From: Bacteroidia bacterium
Lineage (GTDB): Bacteria > Bacteroidota > Bacteroidia > Bacteroidales > F082
Assembly (NCBI GenBank): GCA_021287165.1
Contig: JAJTAY010000001.1
Span: 1-64,000 of the forward strand
Length of the DNA stretch: 64,000 nt
Direction of reading: 5' to 3'
Shown here: piece after piece, positions 16,152-24,605 of the stretch
Position numbering within the stretch: the stretch's first letter is position 1
How the letters are laid out: every line of letters begins with the position of its first letter
The notes under the pieces: model-generated
Seen by the model: the letters and a program-made list of their open reading frames with translations, nothing else
Database searches by the model: none
What the model was told of the DNA's origin: nothing
Program-made: the position numbers and the translations under genes

Positions 16152-18377
16152 CTAACGTCGGCGTTTTTGTTTTGTTTTAGGCTCGTTTTTGGTGGGTTTT
16201 TCGAAGCTTTGGAGCACATTGGTATCCACCAGCACAAAGTCCATTTTCTTGCGTATAATGTCAACCTTTTTCACCCTAATGGTAACCGGGTCGCCCAGGC
16301 GATAAATTTTTCCTGTCCCCTGCCCTACCACACGATAATTGTCTTCGTCGAGGTAATAGTAGTCGCCGGGCATCTCGGTGTAGCGCACCATGCCTTCGCA
16401 TTTGCTTTGCTTTAGTTCCACAAACAGACCCCATTTGCTGACGCCCGAAATCAGCCCTTCGAACATTTTGCCTATTTTATCGGCAAGGTATTCGGCCTGT
16501 TTGAATTTCACCGAGTCGCGCTCCATTTCGGCGGCACGGCGTTCCATTTCGCTGGCATGCTGACATACAGGCTCATAGGTTTCCTCGCTCACCGAGGGCT
16601 TTTGCTGGAAAAGGTAACGATCGAGCAGGCGATGCACCATCAGGTCGGGATAGCGTCGGATGGGCGAGGTAAAATGGGTGTAGTAGCTGAAAGCAAGTCC
16701 GTAGTGGCCAATGTTTTGCGTGCTGTATTCGGCCTTAGCCATGGTGCGCACCGCTACGGTTTCGATGAGGTTCTTTTCGCCCTTTCCCTCCACAGCTTCA
16801 AAGAGCCTGTTATAGGAGTCGACCAGCTTTTTGCGCGAGCTGATGTTCATGCTGTAGCCCAGCTTGCCCACAAACTGAAGAAATGTGTTGAGCTTTTCGG
16901 GGTTAGGCTCGTCGTGAATGCGGTAAACGAAGGTTTTGGGCTTCTTTTTGCCGGCCGGTTTTCCTATTTCTTCGGCCACGGTGCGGTTGGCCAGCAGCAT
17001 GAAATCTTCGATGAGCATATGGCTTTCCTGCTGCACTTTCACAAAGGTGTCGATGGGTTTTCCATTGGCGTCGAGCACAAACTTAACCTCTTCGGTGCGG
17101 AAGTTGATTGAGCCATCTTTCATACGCTTTTCGCGAAGCTTCGAAGCAAGGTTGTGAAGGACGTTTATTTGCTCGTTGTAGTCGCCCGGCTGCCCTTCGA
17201 TCATGGCCTGCACTTCCTCGTAGGCGTAGCGGCGGTTGGAGCGGATCACGGTGCGGCCTATCCATTTAGCGAGCACTTCGGCCTCTTCGTTCATTTCGAA
17301 TACGGTTGCAAAGCACAGCTTTTCCTCGTTGGGTCTGAGGGAGCAGATGTTGTTCGAAAGTTTTTCGGGCAGCATGGGGATGGTGCGGTCCACCAGATAT
17401 ACCGAGGTGCCGCGCTCGCGGGCTTCCTGATCGGTGGCCGAGCCTTCCTGGACGTAGTGCGAAACGTCGGCAATGTGCACGCCCACTTCCCAGTTGCCGT
17501 TGTCGAGCTTGCGGAGCGAGAGGGCATCGTCGAAGTCTTTGGCATCCACCGGGTCGATGGTGATGGTGAATACCTGACGGAAATCGCGTCGGCGGGCTAT
17601 TTCGGCCTGGGTAATGCCGTGATCGATGCCGGCCACCTCTTTTTCGACAGCAGCAGGGAAAGCCAGCGGATAGTTGTGCCCGGCCAGGATGCTGAGCATT
17701 TCCACATTGTTGTCGCCTGGTTTGCCCAGCACGTGGATCACTTCGCCGAAGGGGTTTTTCGAATGGTCGGGCCAGTCGGTAAGACGTACGACTACCTTAT
17801 CGCCGTTTTGGGCATTTCCCAGGCCTTCGGCAGGCACGAAGATATCGACCGGCATGGTGGCGCTGTCGGGCACCAGAAAGCCGAATTTTTTGCTGATGGA
17901 TATAACACCCACAAAATCGGTACGGGAACGTTGGATCACTTCAACAATCTCACCTTCGGGTTTGTGTCCGGAACGGCGCGGAAAGAGCAGTACTTTTACT
18001 TTATCGTCGTGAAGCGCTTTGTATGTATTGTTGGAGGCAATAAAAATGTCATCCCCGCCTTCATCTGGAACCACATAAGCTTTGCCGGTACTTTTCATAT
18101 CGACCCTGCCGGTGAGGTATTGCTTTTTGCCATGCTCGCGCAGGGCCGTTTGGCTGAGGACATATTTAAAGCGGTTTTGCTCCTGCAACTTTCCCTCCAC
18201 GACAAGTTCGTCGAGGATGCTTATTATCAGGTCTTTTCCCGCGGCATCCTTTATGCCAAGCGCCTTGCTTATCTGTTTATGGTTGAGTGGTTTGAACGGA
18301 TTGGCCCCAAACAGACCCAGGATGCTCTGCCGCATCATGGCTTTGGTGCCATTGCCTGATGATTTCTTTTTTGGCAT
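16152..18377 (-). CDS. rnr: Ribonuclease R
   Basis: A 741-residue 3'-to-5' exoribonuclease that degrades structured RNA. The start is set at ATG 18377 (MPKKKSSGNG); a TACCTTTG -7-like box at 18407-18400 lies between this ATG and the longer frame's start, which supports the choice. Domains in order: an N-terminal helix-turn-helix region (about 15-65), cold-shock OB folds (about 70-220), the RNB catalytic domain (about 250-590) with the metal-binding DPVDAKDFDDALSL and the HFTSPIRRYPD box, an S1 domain (about 640-720), and a basic tail (KQKRRR). It appears to be a single-gene transcript. Confidence 0.95.
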   Translation of the reverse strand: MPKKKSSGNGTKAMMRQSILGLFGANPFKPLNHKQISKALGIKDAAGKDLIISILDELVVEGKLQEQNRFKYVLSQTALREHGKKQYLTGRVDMKSTGKAYVVPDEGGDDIFIASNNTYKALHDDKVKVLLFPRRSGHKPEGEIVEVIQRSRTDFVGVISISKKFGFLVPDSATMPVDIFVPAEGLGNAQNGDKVVVRLTDWPDHSKNPFGEVIHVLGKPGDNNVEMLSILAGHNYPLAFPAAVEKEVAGIDHGITQAEIARRRDFRQVFTITIDPVDAKDFDDALSLRKLDNGNWEVGVHIADVSHYVQEGSATDQEARERGTSVYLVDRTIPMLPEKLSNNICSLRPNEEKLCFATVFEMNEEAEVLAKWIGRTVIRSNRRYAYEEVQAMIEGQPGDYNEQINVLHNLASKLREKRMKDGSINFRTEEVKFVLDANGKPIDTFVKVQQESHMLIEDFMLLANRTVAEEIGKPAGKKKPKTFVYRIHDEPNPEKLNTFLQFVGKLGYSMNISSRKKLVDSYNRLFEAVEGKGEKNLIETVAVRTMAKAEYSTQNIGHYGLAFSYYTHFTSPIRRYPDLMVHRLLDRYLFQQKPSVSEETYEPVCQHASEMERRAAEMERDSVKFKQAEYLADKIGKMFEGLISGVSKWGLFVELKQSKCEGMVRYTEMPGDYYYLDEDNYRVVGQGTGKIYRLGDPVTIRVKKVDIIRKKMDFVLVDTNVLQSFEKPTKNEPKTKQKRRR

Positions 18378-18470
18378 TGGTTGAAATTGATAATTCGCAC
18401 AAAGGTAGGTCTTAAAATGCGGCATGGAGGTTTAAATCGGTAAAAACGAATTCATCGATTCGAGGCGGCT

Positions 18471-20207
18471 TTAATTGGCCGACCGAATTCCCAAACCGGG
18501 CAGCGCTGCAATGAGCTTACGGGTGTAGGGGCTTTGGGGATTGGTGAAAAGGTTGTCGGCTTCGGCCACTTCTTCTATTTTCCCCTGAAACATGACCATG
18601 ACTCGGTCGGAGAAATAGCGCACCACGCCCAGGTCGTGAGAGATAAAGAGGTAGGTGAGGCCGAATTCGTTTTTTAGCTCGCCCAACAGGTTGAGCACCT
18701 GAGCCTGAACAGAAACATCCAGTGCCGAGACAGGTTCGTCGAGCACCACAAATTCGGGCTCAACGGCCAGCGCACGGGCTATGCCGATGCGTTGGCGCTG
18801 TCCTCCGGAGAATTCGTGAGGATAGCGGTAATAGTGTTCGGGCAATAAACCTACCCGCTCGAGCAGGTAAATCACTTTTTCCTTCTGGCTTTTTGCATTA
18901 CCGTTGAGCCTGTGCACAATCATGGGTTCGCGTATGGCCTCGCCGGCCGTGATGCGCGGGTTGAGCGACGAATAGGGGTCCTGAAAAACGATCTGCATCT
19001 TTCGCCGCAACTGCCTGAATTGCTCAGCTTGTCCGGGTTCAACCGGCTCATCGCGGTAAATTATTGTTCCTGACGAGGGTTTCAAAAGATGCAGTATAGC
19101 CCGGCCGAGACTTGTTTTGCCGCTTCCCGATTCGCCTACAAGACCTAAGGTTTCGCCGGGATAGATCTCGAAGCTTAGCTTGTCGACAGCTTTGAGCACT
19201 TTTTCGCCGCCCGAATGTCTGCTGAGGCGAAAGTGCACCGAAAGTTCCTGCACCTGAACAAGCGGCTGGCGGGAGTAGGTGATTTGAAGGTCCTGTTTTC
19301 GCTTTTCCTGTGGTATTATCAGCTTTTGGGCAATATCGTCAGCGCTTTTCCATGTGCCGTCGAGAAATTCCTTTACCACCGGAAGGCGAAAATAACGCTT
19401 GTCGAGCGGAGGCCGGCAGGCCATGAGGCCTCTGGTGTAAGGGTGGTTTGGATGTTTCAGGATATCGGCGGCTTCGCCTTTTTCGACGATCAATCCCTGA
19501 TGCATTACGGCAATCTGGTCGGCAATTTCGGACACCACTCCAAGGTCGTGCGTGATGAAGATCATTGCCATACCATACGCTTCACGTAATTGCCGCAGAA
19601 GTAGCAAAATTTCTTTTTGCACGGTTACGTCGAGTGCGGTGGTGGGTTCGTCGGCAATGAGCAGTCGCGGATTGTTTGCCAGCGCCATGGCAATCATCAC
19701 CCGCTGACGCTGCCCGCCCGAAAGCTCGTGTGGCCAGGCACGGTAGAGCTGTTCGGCGCGCGGCAGCTTCACCTGTTCGAACAATTCAAGCACTCTGTTT
19801 CTTGCTGCATTGCGGCTTAGCTTTTGGTGCAAAATCAGGGCTTCTGCCACTTGTTTTCCGCATCGCATCACCGGATTGAGCGAGGTCATGGGTTCCTGAA
19901 ATATCATAGCCATGCGGTTGCCCCTCAGTCCGTTCAATTCGGCGGATGCAATATTTCTCAGATCGTGGCCTTCGAAAAGCATGCGCTCCGCTCTCACTTC
20001 CGAGGAGCGTTCGGGCAACAAACCCATGAGCGAGAGTGCACTTACTGATTTGCCCGAACCCGATTCGCCAACGATGGCAAGGGTTTTGCCCGGCATAAGG
20101 TTAAACGAAATGCCCCGCACCGCTTCGAAAACACCATCGCTGTGCCTGAACGACACGCAAAGGTTTTCAACCTCAAGCAACGGAATAGCTTCTTTAACCA
20201 AACTCAT
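18471..20207 (-). CDS. Oligopeptide-type ABC transporter ATPase with two fused nucleotide-binding domains
   Basis: A 578-residue cytoplasmic ATPase of the DppD-DppF / YejF / GsiA type. The start is ATG 20207 (MSLVKEA); the longer frame begins at a TTG. The first domain (about 10-260) has GESGSGKS, LSGGQRQR and LLIADEPT; the second (about 320-565) has GESGSGKT, FSGGQRQR and FVVLDEPV. Both also show oligopeptide-type tails (HPNHPYTRGL, PQSPYTRKL). Such proteins energise peptide or microcin importers, but no permease or binding-protein gene is adjacent, so the partner must be encoded elsewhere. A TACCTTTG box at 20221-20214 would place the transcript start almost at the ATG. Confidence 0.9.
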   Translation of the reverse strand: MSLVKEAIPLLEVENLCVSFRHSDGVFEAVRGISFNLMPGKTLAIVGESGSGKSVSALSLMGLLPERSSEVRAERMLFEGHDLRNIASAELNGLRGNRMAMIFQEPMTSLNPVMRCGKQVAEALILHQKLSRNAARNRVLELFEQVKLPRAEQLYRAWPHELSGGQRQRVMIAMALANNPRLLIADEPTTALDVTVQKEILLLLRQLREAYGMAMIFITHDLGVVSEIADQIAVMHQGLIVEKGEAADILKHPNHPYTRGLMACRPPLDKRYFRLPVVKEFLDGTWKSADDIAQKLIIPQEKRKQDLQITYSRQPLVQVQELSVHFRLSRHSGGEKVLKAVDKLSFEIYPGETLGLVGESGSGKTSLGRAILHLLKPSSGTIIYRDEPVEPGQAEQFRQLRRKMQIVFQDPYSSLNPRITAGEAIREPMIVHRLNGNAKSQKEKVIYLLERVGLLPEHYYRYPHEFSGGQRQRIGIARALAVEPEFVVLDEPVSALDVSVQAQVLNLLGELKNEFGLTYLFISHDLGVVRYFSDRVMVMFQGKIEEVAEADNLFTNPQSPYTRKLIAALPGLGIRSAN

Positions 20208-20243
20208 CGGAAACAAAGGTAAACAAAGCCTTTTGCTTAGGCT

Positions 20244-20978
20244 TCAGCGCTGAAAGGCCATTTCCTCGAAATTGATTTTGACCGGACCTTCGAGGCGGAA
20301 ACGTATCCAGCCCTTTTTGAATTTTCCGTCTTCGATCATGGCTATGCCTATGTAAACCGAAGGTCCGTCGGGAGTGGCATGGCAATCGAAACGGCTCTCG
20401 CTGCGACTTACCCAAAGCGTGTCGTTGATAAAAGTGCTGTTGGTAGGCCAGCTATCCGTATACACAAAAGAAAAACCGGTTTTCTGAAAATTATCCTCCG
20501 CACCTCCGATGGCATCGCCCTCATTGAGCCACGATGGGGTGAAAACCTTGTTAACACTCTTTGGCAAATGTTCGGCAGTGCGGCGCATGCAGTCGCTTTG
20601 CGTAAGCGTATAGGCCACAATATTGCCTTCATAATTGCTGTAGGTTCTGACACTGCGGACGAAAACAGTATCGTTTGTTTCGGTGCCAAAAATAAATGCG
20701 CCGTCGTGTGCCGAGGATAGGGAAGAATGCAGCTTCATACCCATGCCCGGAGAGCCCCAATAGCCCAGAGAAAAAATAAAATCGTCGGTGCCGTCGCGGT
20801 TGGCGTCGAGCTTGATGGTCGAATAATTATAATAACCACCCGGCAGCAATGTAACCGATTCGTTGTTAACCCTCATGCCTTTTCTGCTGCCTGCTTTAAC
20901 AGGCACATCGGGCTCGAAACGCCCTGAGCAGGAAACGAATGACGCAGATATAAAGAGAAGTAAAAACGACTTTTTCAT
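20244..20978 (-). CDS. Hypothetical lipoprotein
   Basis: A 244-residue lipoprotein: MKKSFLLLFISASFVSC with the lipid-attachment cysteine at residue 17. I do not recognise the rest; it contains LDANRDGTDDFIFSLGY, a D-rich segment like calcium-binding FG-GAP/dockerin loops, and reads as beta-rich. The start at ATG 20978 is preferred over 20987 because of the clean signal peptide and a TAACTTTG -7 box at 20999-20992. It lies 36 bp upstream of the ABC ATPase gene on the same strand, but that gene has its own possible -7 box. Confidence 0.65.
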   Translation of the reverse strand: MKKSFLLLFISASFVSCSGRFEPDVPVKAGSRKGMRVNNESVTLLPGGYYNYSTIKLDANRDGTDDFIFSLGYWGSPGMGMKLHSSLSSAHDGAFIFGTETNDTVFVRSVRTYSNYEGNIVAYTLTQSDCMRRTAEHLPKSVNKVFTPSWLNEGDAIGGAEDNFQKTGFSFVYTDSWPTNSTFINDTLWVSRSESRFDCHATPDGPSVYIGIAMIEDGKFKKGWIRFRLEGPVKINFEEMAFQR

Positions 20979-21057
20979 AAGGCTCATCCCACAAAGTTAG
21001 TACAGCATCAAAGCATTATGATTCTATTGATTAATTTTAAACTGTAAAACACAGCCA

Positions 21058-21759
21058 ATGTCGGGGGTACGCGTCATTCTGAACGATTTGCTTTCGTTGT
21101 TTTACCCGGAAGTGTGTCCCTGTTGCGGGGAACTGCTCAACCATACCGAAAAAACCGTCTGCTTAAGTTGTCATTATCTGCTTCCCCGCACCGGTTTCGA
21201 GCAGCATGCCGATAATCCTGTTGCAAGACTTTTTTATGGTAAGGTGAGGCTACACGCTGCAATGGCCTGCTACTTTTTTGCCAAACATGGGCGTGTTCAG
21301 CCGCTCATTCATGAGCTGAAATACAAATCGAACCGCGAGGCAGGTTTGTTTCTCGGCAGAGAAATGGGTAAGGCCTTGCGGGCATCGGAGATATACCGGG
21401 ACGTGTCGGTGCTTGTACCCGTGCCGCTTCACCCGAAGCGTGAGCGAAAAAGGGGTTATAACCAAAGTGAGATTATTGCGCAGGGAATACATGAAGTAAC
21501 CGGCCTCGCTATTTCGCGCAACAATCTGGTAAGAGGCGTGGCCACACAAACCCAGACCAAAAAAACGCGTGAGGAACGCTGGAAAAATGTAAAAGACATT
21601 TTTTTCGTGCAGCATCCCGAAGCTTTTGCCGGCCGGCATTTGCTGCTTATCGACGATGTGATCACCACGGGCAGCACCATCGAGGGCTGCGTGAAGGCGC
21701 TTGAGCCTATCGATGGCGTTCGCGTAAGTGTTGCTGCGGCTGCCATGGCCTCGGGCTGA
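21058..21759 (+). CDS. ComF-family phosphoribosyltransferase-like protein
   Basis: A 233-residue protein of the ComF/GntX family. The N-terminus has a zinc-ribbon-like CPCCGELL...CLSCH (residues about 20-43). The C-terminus has the type I phosphoribosyltransferase PRPP loop HLLLIDDVITTGST (about 199-212) and VPVPLHPKRERKRGYNQ. ComF is needed for DNA uptake in naturally competent bacteria, but the family is widespread outside competence, so the role here is open. It is divergent from the lipoprotein gene and followed by the DUF819 gene, which has its own promoter. Confidence 0.88.
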   Translation: MSGVRVILNDLLSLFYPEVCPCCGELLNHTEKTVCLSCHYLLPRTGFEQHADNPVARLFYGKVRLHAAMACYFFAKHGRVQPLIHELKYKSNREAGLFLGREMGKALRASEIYRDVSVLVPVPLHPKRERKRGYNQSEIIAQGIHEVTGLAISRNNLVRGVATQTQTKKTREERWKNVKDIFFVQHPEAFAGRHLLLIDDVITTGSTIEGCVKALEPIDGVRVSVAAAAMASG

Positions 21760-21764
21760 ATGGC

Positions 21765-21795
21765 TTTGATTTATTTTTTTTCTGGCTTACATTTG
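21765..21795 (+). promoter_or_regulatory. Promoter of the DUF819 gene
   Basis: TTTG (21765-21768), a 19-nt spacer, then TACATTTG (21788-21795) match the Bacteroidota -33/-7 consensus exactly. The start point would be near 21802, about 11 nt before the ATG. Confidence 0.7.
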
Positions 21796-21812
21796 CGGCT
21801 TTTGATAAAGCT

Positions 21813-23075
21813 ATGGAAATCACAATCATTGCGCTTGCACTGTTCTATGTGCTCACTCCCATCATCATCCTGCACCTGTGTCACACCATACCTTTTGTGA
21901 ACAAACTCGGGTCGGTGATCATTGCCTACGCCATTGGGCTGCTCTTGGGCAATATTGGTATCCTGCCTTCCATGGGTGCCTATCTCAACGAGTATATGCT
22001 GCTTAACCCTAAAACCGATGCGGCGGCAGTGGATGCCCTCTATCAGCAGGGCCTGATCAGCAGCAACGATGTGATTGCATTTCAGATATATAAGCTCCGC
22101 GATTTGCTCATGAGCATCACCATTCTGCTGGCAATTCCGCTGGTGCTGTTTTCGGCCAATGTCAAAGAATGGGGAAAGATGGCCGGCAAAAGCCTTATTT
22201 CCATGATAACGGGTTTTGCCTCTGTTGTGATTGTGATTGTTGTGGGCTATTTCATGTTCAAGAGCAAGGGTATGCCGGATTTGTGGAAACTGTCGGGCAT
22301 GCTTGTCGGGGTTTACACCGGTGGCACGCCAAACCTGGCTTCCCTGAAGCTGATGCTCGATGTGGATGCCAACACGTACATCCTTGCACACACCTACGAC
22401 CTTATCATCGGCGTGGTTTATCTGGCTTTTCTCATGACCCTCGCGCAACGCATCTTTGGTCGGTTCCTGCCGGCCTATCCGGTTAAGCTCGAAGATGTAA
22501 AAATCCGCGACCTGGATGGCAAAGACCCTTTCTGGGGCATTTTCCGGAAGTCGGTTTTTGTGCCACTGCTCAAGGCCTATGGGCTCACCATTCTCATTGT
22601 AGCTATTGGCGGTGGGCTAAGCATGCTGGTTCCTGAAAATATGCTTATGGTGGTGGTGATTTTGACCATAACAACTTTAGGCTTGCTGGCTTCGCTCATT
22701 CCTTCGATCAACCGCATCGAAAAAACTTTTGAATCGGGTATGTATCTCATCCTGATTTTCAGTATTGTAGTGGCTTCGATGGCCGATGTGCGCAACTTTG
22801 CCGGCATTACACCCGGCCTCTTCGGATATATCACCTGGGCCGTTTTTGGTTCGCTTTTCATCCATGTGTTGCTGGCCAGAATATTCAAAATCGATACCGA
22901 TACCGTTATCATCACTTCAACGGCCATGATTTGCAGCCCGCCATTTGTTCCAGTGGTGGCAGGCGCCATCAAGAACAAGCAGGTGATCGTTCCGGGCATT
23001 ACTATCGGAATTATCGGCTACGCGGTGGGCAATTACCTGGGATACGCCCTGGCCAATTTATTGTCGAATTTCTGA
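21813..23075 (+). CDS. DUF819 family integral membrane protein
   Basis: A 420-residue polytopic membrane protein with about eleven hydrophobic segments. The diagnostic segment GMLVGVYTGGTPNLASLK (about residues 165-182) is characteristic of DUF819 (YjcL-like), a family with transporter-like topology and no settled substrate. A small soluble loop (KLEDVKIRDLDGKDPFWG) separates the two halves, each of which contains a Gly/Pro-rich re-entrant-like stretch (GGTPNL; CSPPFVPVVAGA), suggesting an inverted repeat transporter. It has its own promoter. Its 3' end overlaps the converging flippase gene by 18 bp. Confidence 0.8.
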   Translation: MEITIIALALFYVLTPIIILHLCHTIPFVNKLGSVIIAYAIGLLLGNIGILPSMGAYLNEYMLLNPKTDAAAVDALYQQGLISSNDVIAFQIYKLRDLLMSITILLAIPLVLFSANVKEWGKMAGKSLISMITGFASVVIVIVVGYFMFKSKGMPDLWKLSGMLVGVYTGGTPNLASLKLMLDVDANTYILAHTYDLIIGVVYLAFLMTLAQRIFGRFLPAYPVKLEDVKIRDLDGKDPFWGIFRKSVFVPLLKAYGLTILIVAIGGGLSMLVPENMLMVVVILTITTLGLLASLIPSINRIEKTFESGMYLILIFSIVVASMADVRNFAGITPGLFGYITWAVFGSLFIHVLLARIFKIDTDTVIITSTAMICSPPFVPVVAGAIKNKQVIVPGITIGIIGYAVGNYLGYALANLLSNF

Positions 23076-24539
23076 CGAATGGGCAGCGCTTTCGGATTTT
23101 CGCAAGCTCTTCAGTGCAATCAATGCAAAGATTGCCATGAGCAGTGTGTTGAGCAATAGCCGCAGGGCTAGCTGTTCGGGTGCAAGCCATACCGAAATGG
23201 CGTACAACAGCAGACTTATTGCCAGAAAGAACAAGAATTCTCTCACCATATAAGGCACAGGATAGACTTTCTGTCCCCAGATAAATGAAAGAACAGCCAT
23301 CGCAACATAGCAAATCAATGTAGCCCAGGCCGCTCCGGCATAGCCCATTACAGGCACCAGCAAAATATTAAACAGCAAGGTGATTAAAGCACCGGCAAGG
23401 GCCAGAACGGCACCATGGTGTGTGCGGTCGGTGAGCTTGTACCAGATGCTGAGGTTGAAATAAATCCCATAAAACAGATTGGCAATCAGTATGATGGGCA
23501 CAATGAACAAGCCTTCGCGGTAAGCGGGGCCGATGAAATGCTTGAAAAGGTCGATGTAGAGCATTACGACTAAAAAGATGGCAAAGCCCGTAATGGTAAA
23601 ATAGTGCATAACCCTTGCAAATAGTTCCGGTGCTTTCTTTTCTCCGGCTTTTGCAAAAAAGAAAGGCTCGGAGGCATAGCGAAACATTTGTACAAAGAGG
23701 GTCATCAGTATTCCCAGCTTGTAGTTTGCGCCATAAATTCCGAGCTGTCGCATTGGAAAATCCTCAGGCGCTACAAGGTATTTCAGTAGTATTTTATCAA
23801 GCACCTCGTTCACCATACCGGCCAAACCAACCACCAGAATCGGGAGTGCATAAACAAGCATTTCGCGTAAGAGCGGCTTGTTCCACTGCAAGCTGAACCC
23901 CTTCAGCAGCGGCATCAGCATAAATGTACTGAGCAGGCTGGCCAATAAGTTTGAAACGAAAACCCAAACGACAAGACCGGTTTCAGGACTAAAGAGTTGA
24001 TTGGTGAGGGCTGTGGTGTGCTCGCGGAACCAGACGAGAAAAACGAGATTCAGACCGATATTGACAACCACATTGGTGATGCGAAGAAAAGTGAAACGGC
24101 CCGGTCGCTGCTGCTTTCGCAAAAGCGCAAAAGGAAGTGCATTTACGGCGTCGACAGCCACAATCATCAGCATGATTGTAACGATGTAAGTTGTATTGCC
24201 GTAGCCGATGAGCATGGCAAACTGCGATCCAAACAGCAGAATAATCAGGAAAAAAATGGCAGTTGAAGACAGCAGCAGGGTAAATGCATTGTTGAATACG
24301 TCTTGCGAAGGGTATTTTTGGGCAAAACGGAAGAAGGCCGTTTCCATGCCATAGGTTAGCAAGACCATCAAAAAGGCTACATAAGCATACAGCTCGGTGA
24401 TTTGTCCGTAGGAGGCTTCGTCGAAAACCCTGGTGTAAAAGGGAACGAGCAGGTAGTTGAGCAAACGGGGTACAAAAGTGCCAAGACCATATATCATGGT
24501 CTGTCCGGCCAGTGTTTTAATCGGATTGGAACTGCTCAT
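23058..24539 (-). CDS. Polysaccharide / lipid-linked oligosaccharide flippase (MOP superfamily, Wzx-like)
   Basis: A 493-residue inner-membrane protein with about 12-14 hydrophobic segments and the family's N-terminal signature (AGQTMIYGLGTFVPRLLNYLLVPFYTRVF). It should flip polyprenyl-linked glycans to the periplasm. The start is ATG 24539 (MSSSNPIKT) rather than 24560, because a TACTTTTG -7 box at 24555-24548 lies between them; the transcript would then be nearly leaderless. It is 66 bp downstream of the large histidine kinase gene on the same strand. No glycan cluster surrounds it. Confidence 0.85.
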   Translation of the reverse strand: MSSSNPIKTLAGQTMIYGLGTFVPRLLNYLLVPFYTRVFDEASYGQITELYAYVAFLMVLLTYGMETAFFRFAQKYPSQDVFNNAFTLLLSSTAIFFLIILLFGSQFAMLIGYGNTTYIVTIMLMIVAVDAVNALPFALLRKQQRPGRFTFLRITNVVVNIGLNLVFLVWFREHTTALTNQLFSPETGLVVWVFVSNLLASLLSTFMLMPLLKGFSLQWNKPLLREMLVYALPILVVGLAGMVNEVLDKILLKYLVAPEDFPMRQLGIYGANYKLGILMTLFVQMFRYASEPFFFAKAGEKKAPELFARVMHYFTITGFAIFLVVMLYIDLFKHFIGPAYREGLFIVPIILIANLFYGIYFNLSIWYKLTDRTHHGAVLALAGALITLLFNILLVPVMGYAGAAWATLICYVAMAVLSFIWGQKVYPVPYMVREFLFFLAISLLLYAISVWLAPEQLALRLLLNTLLMAIFALIALKSLRKSESAAHSSEIRQ

Positions 24540-24605
24540 TTCAGGCACAAAAGTAGGCATTCGGAATGTTTACCCCTATCCTGATTAAATAATAAGCCTG
24601 AAGGA

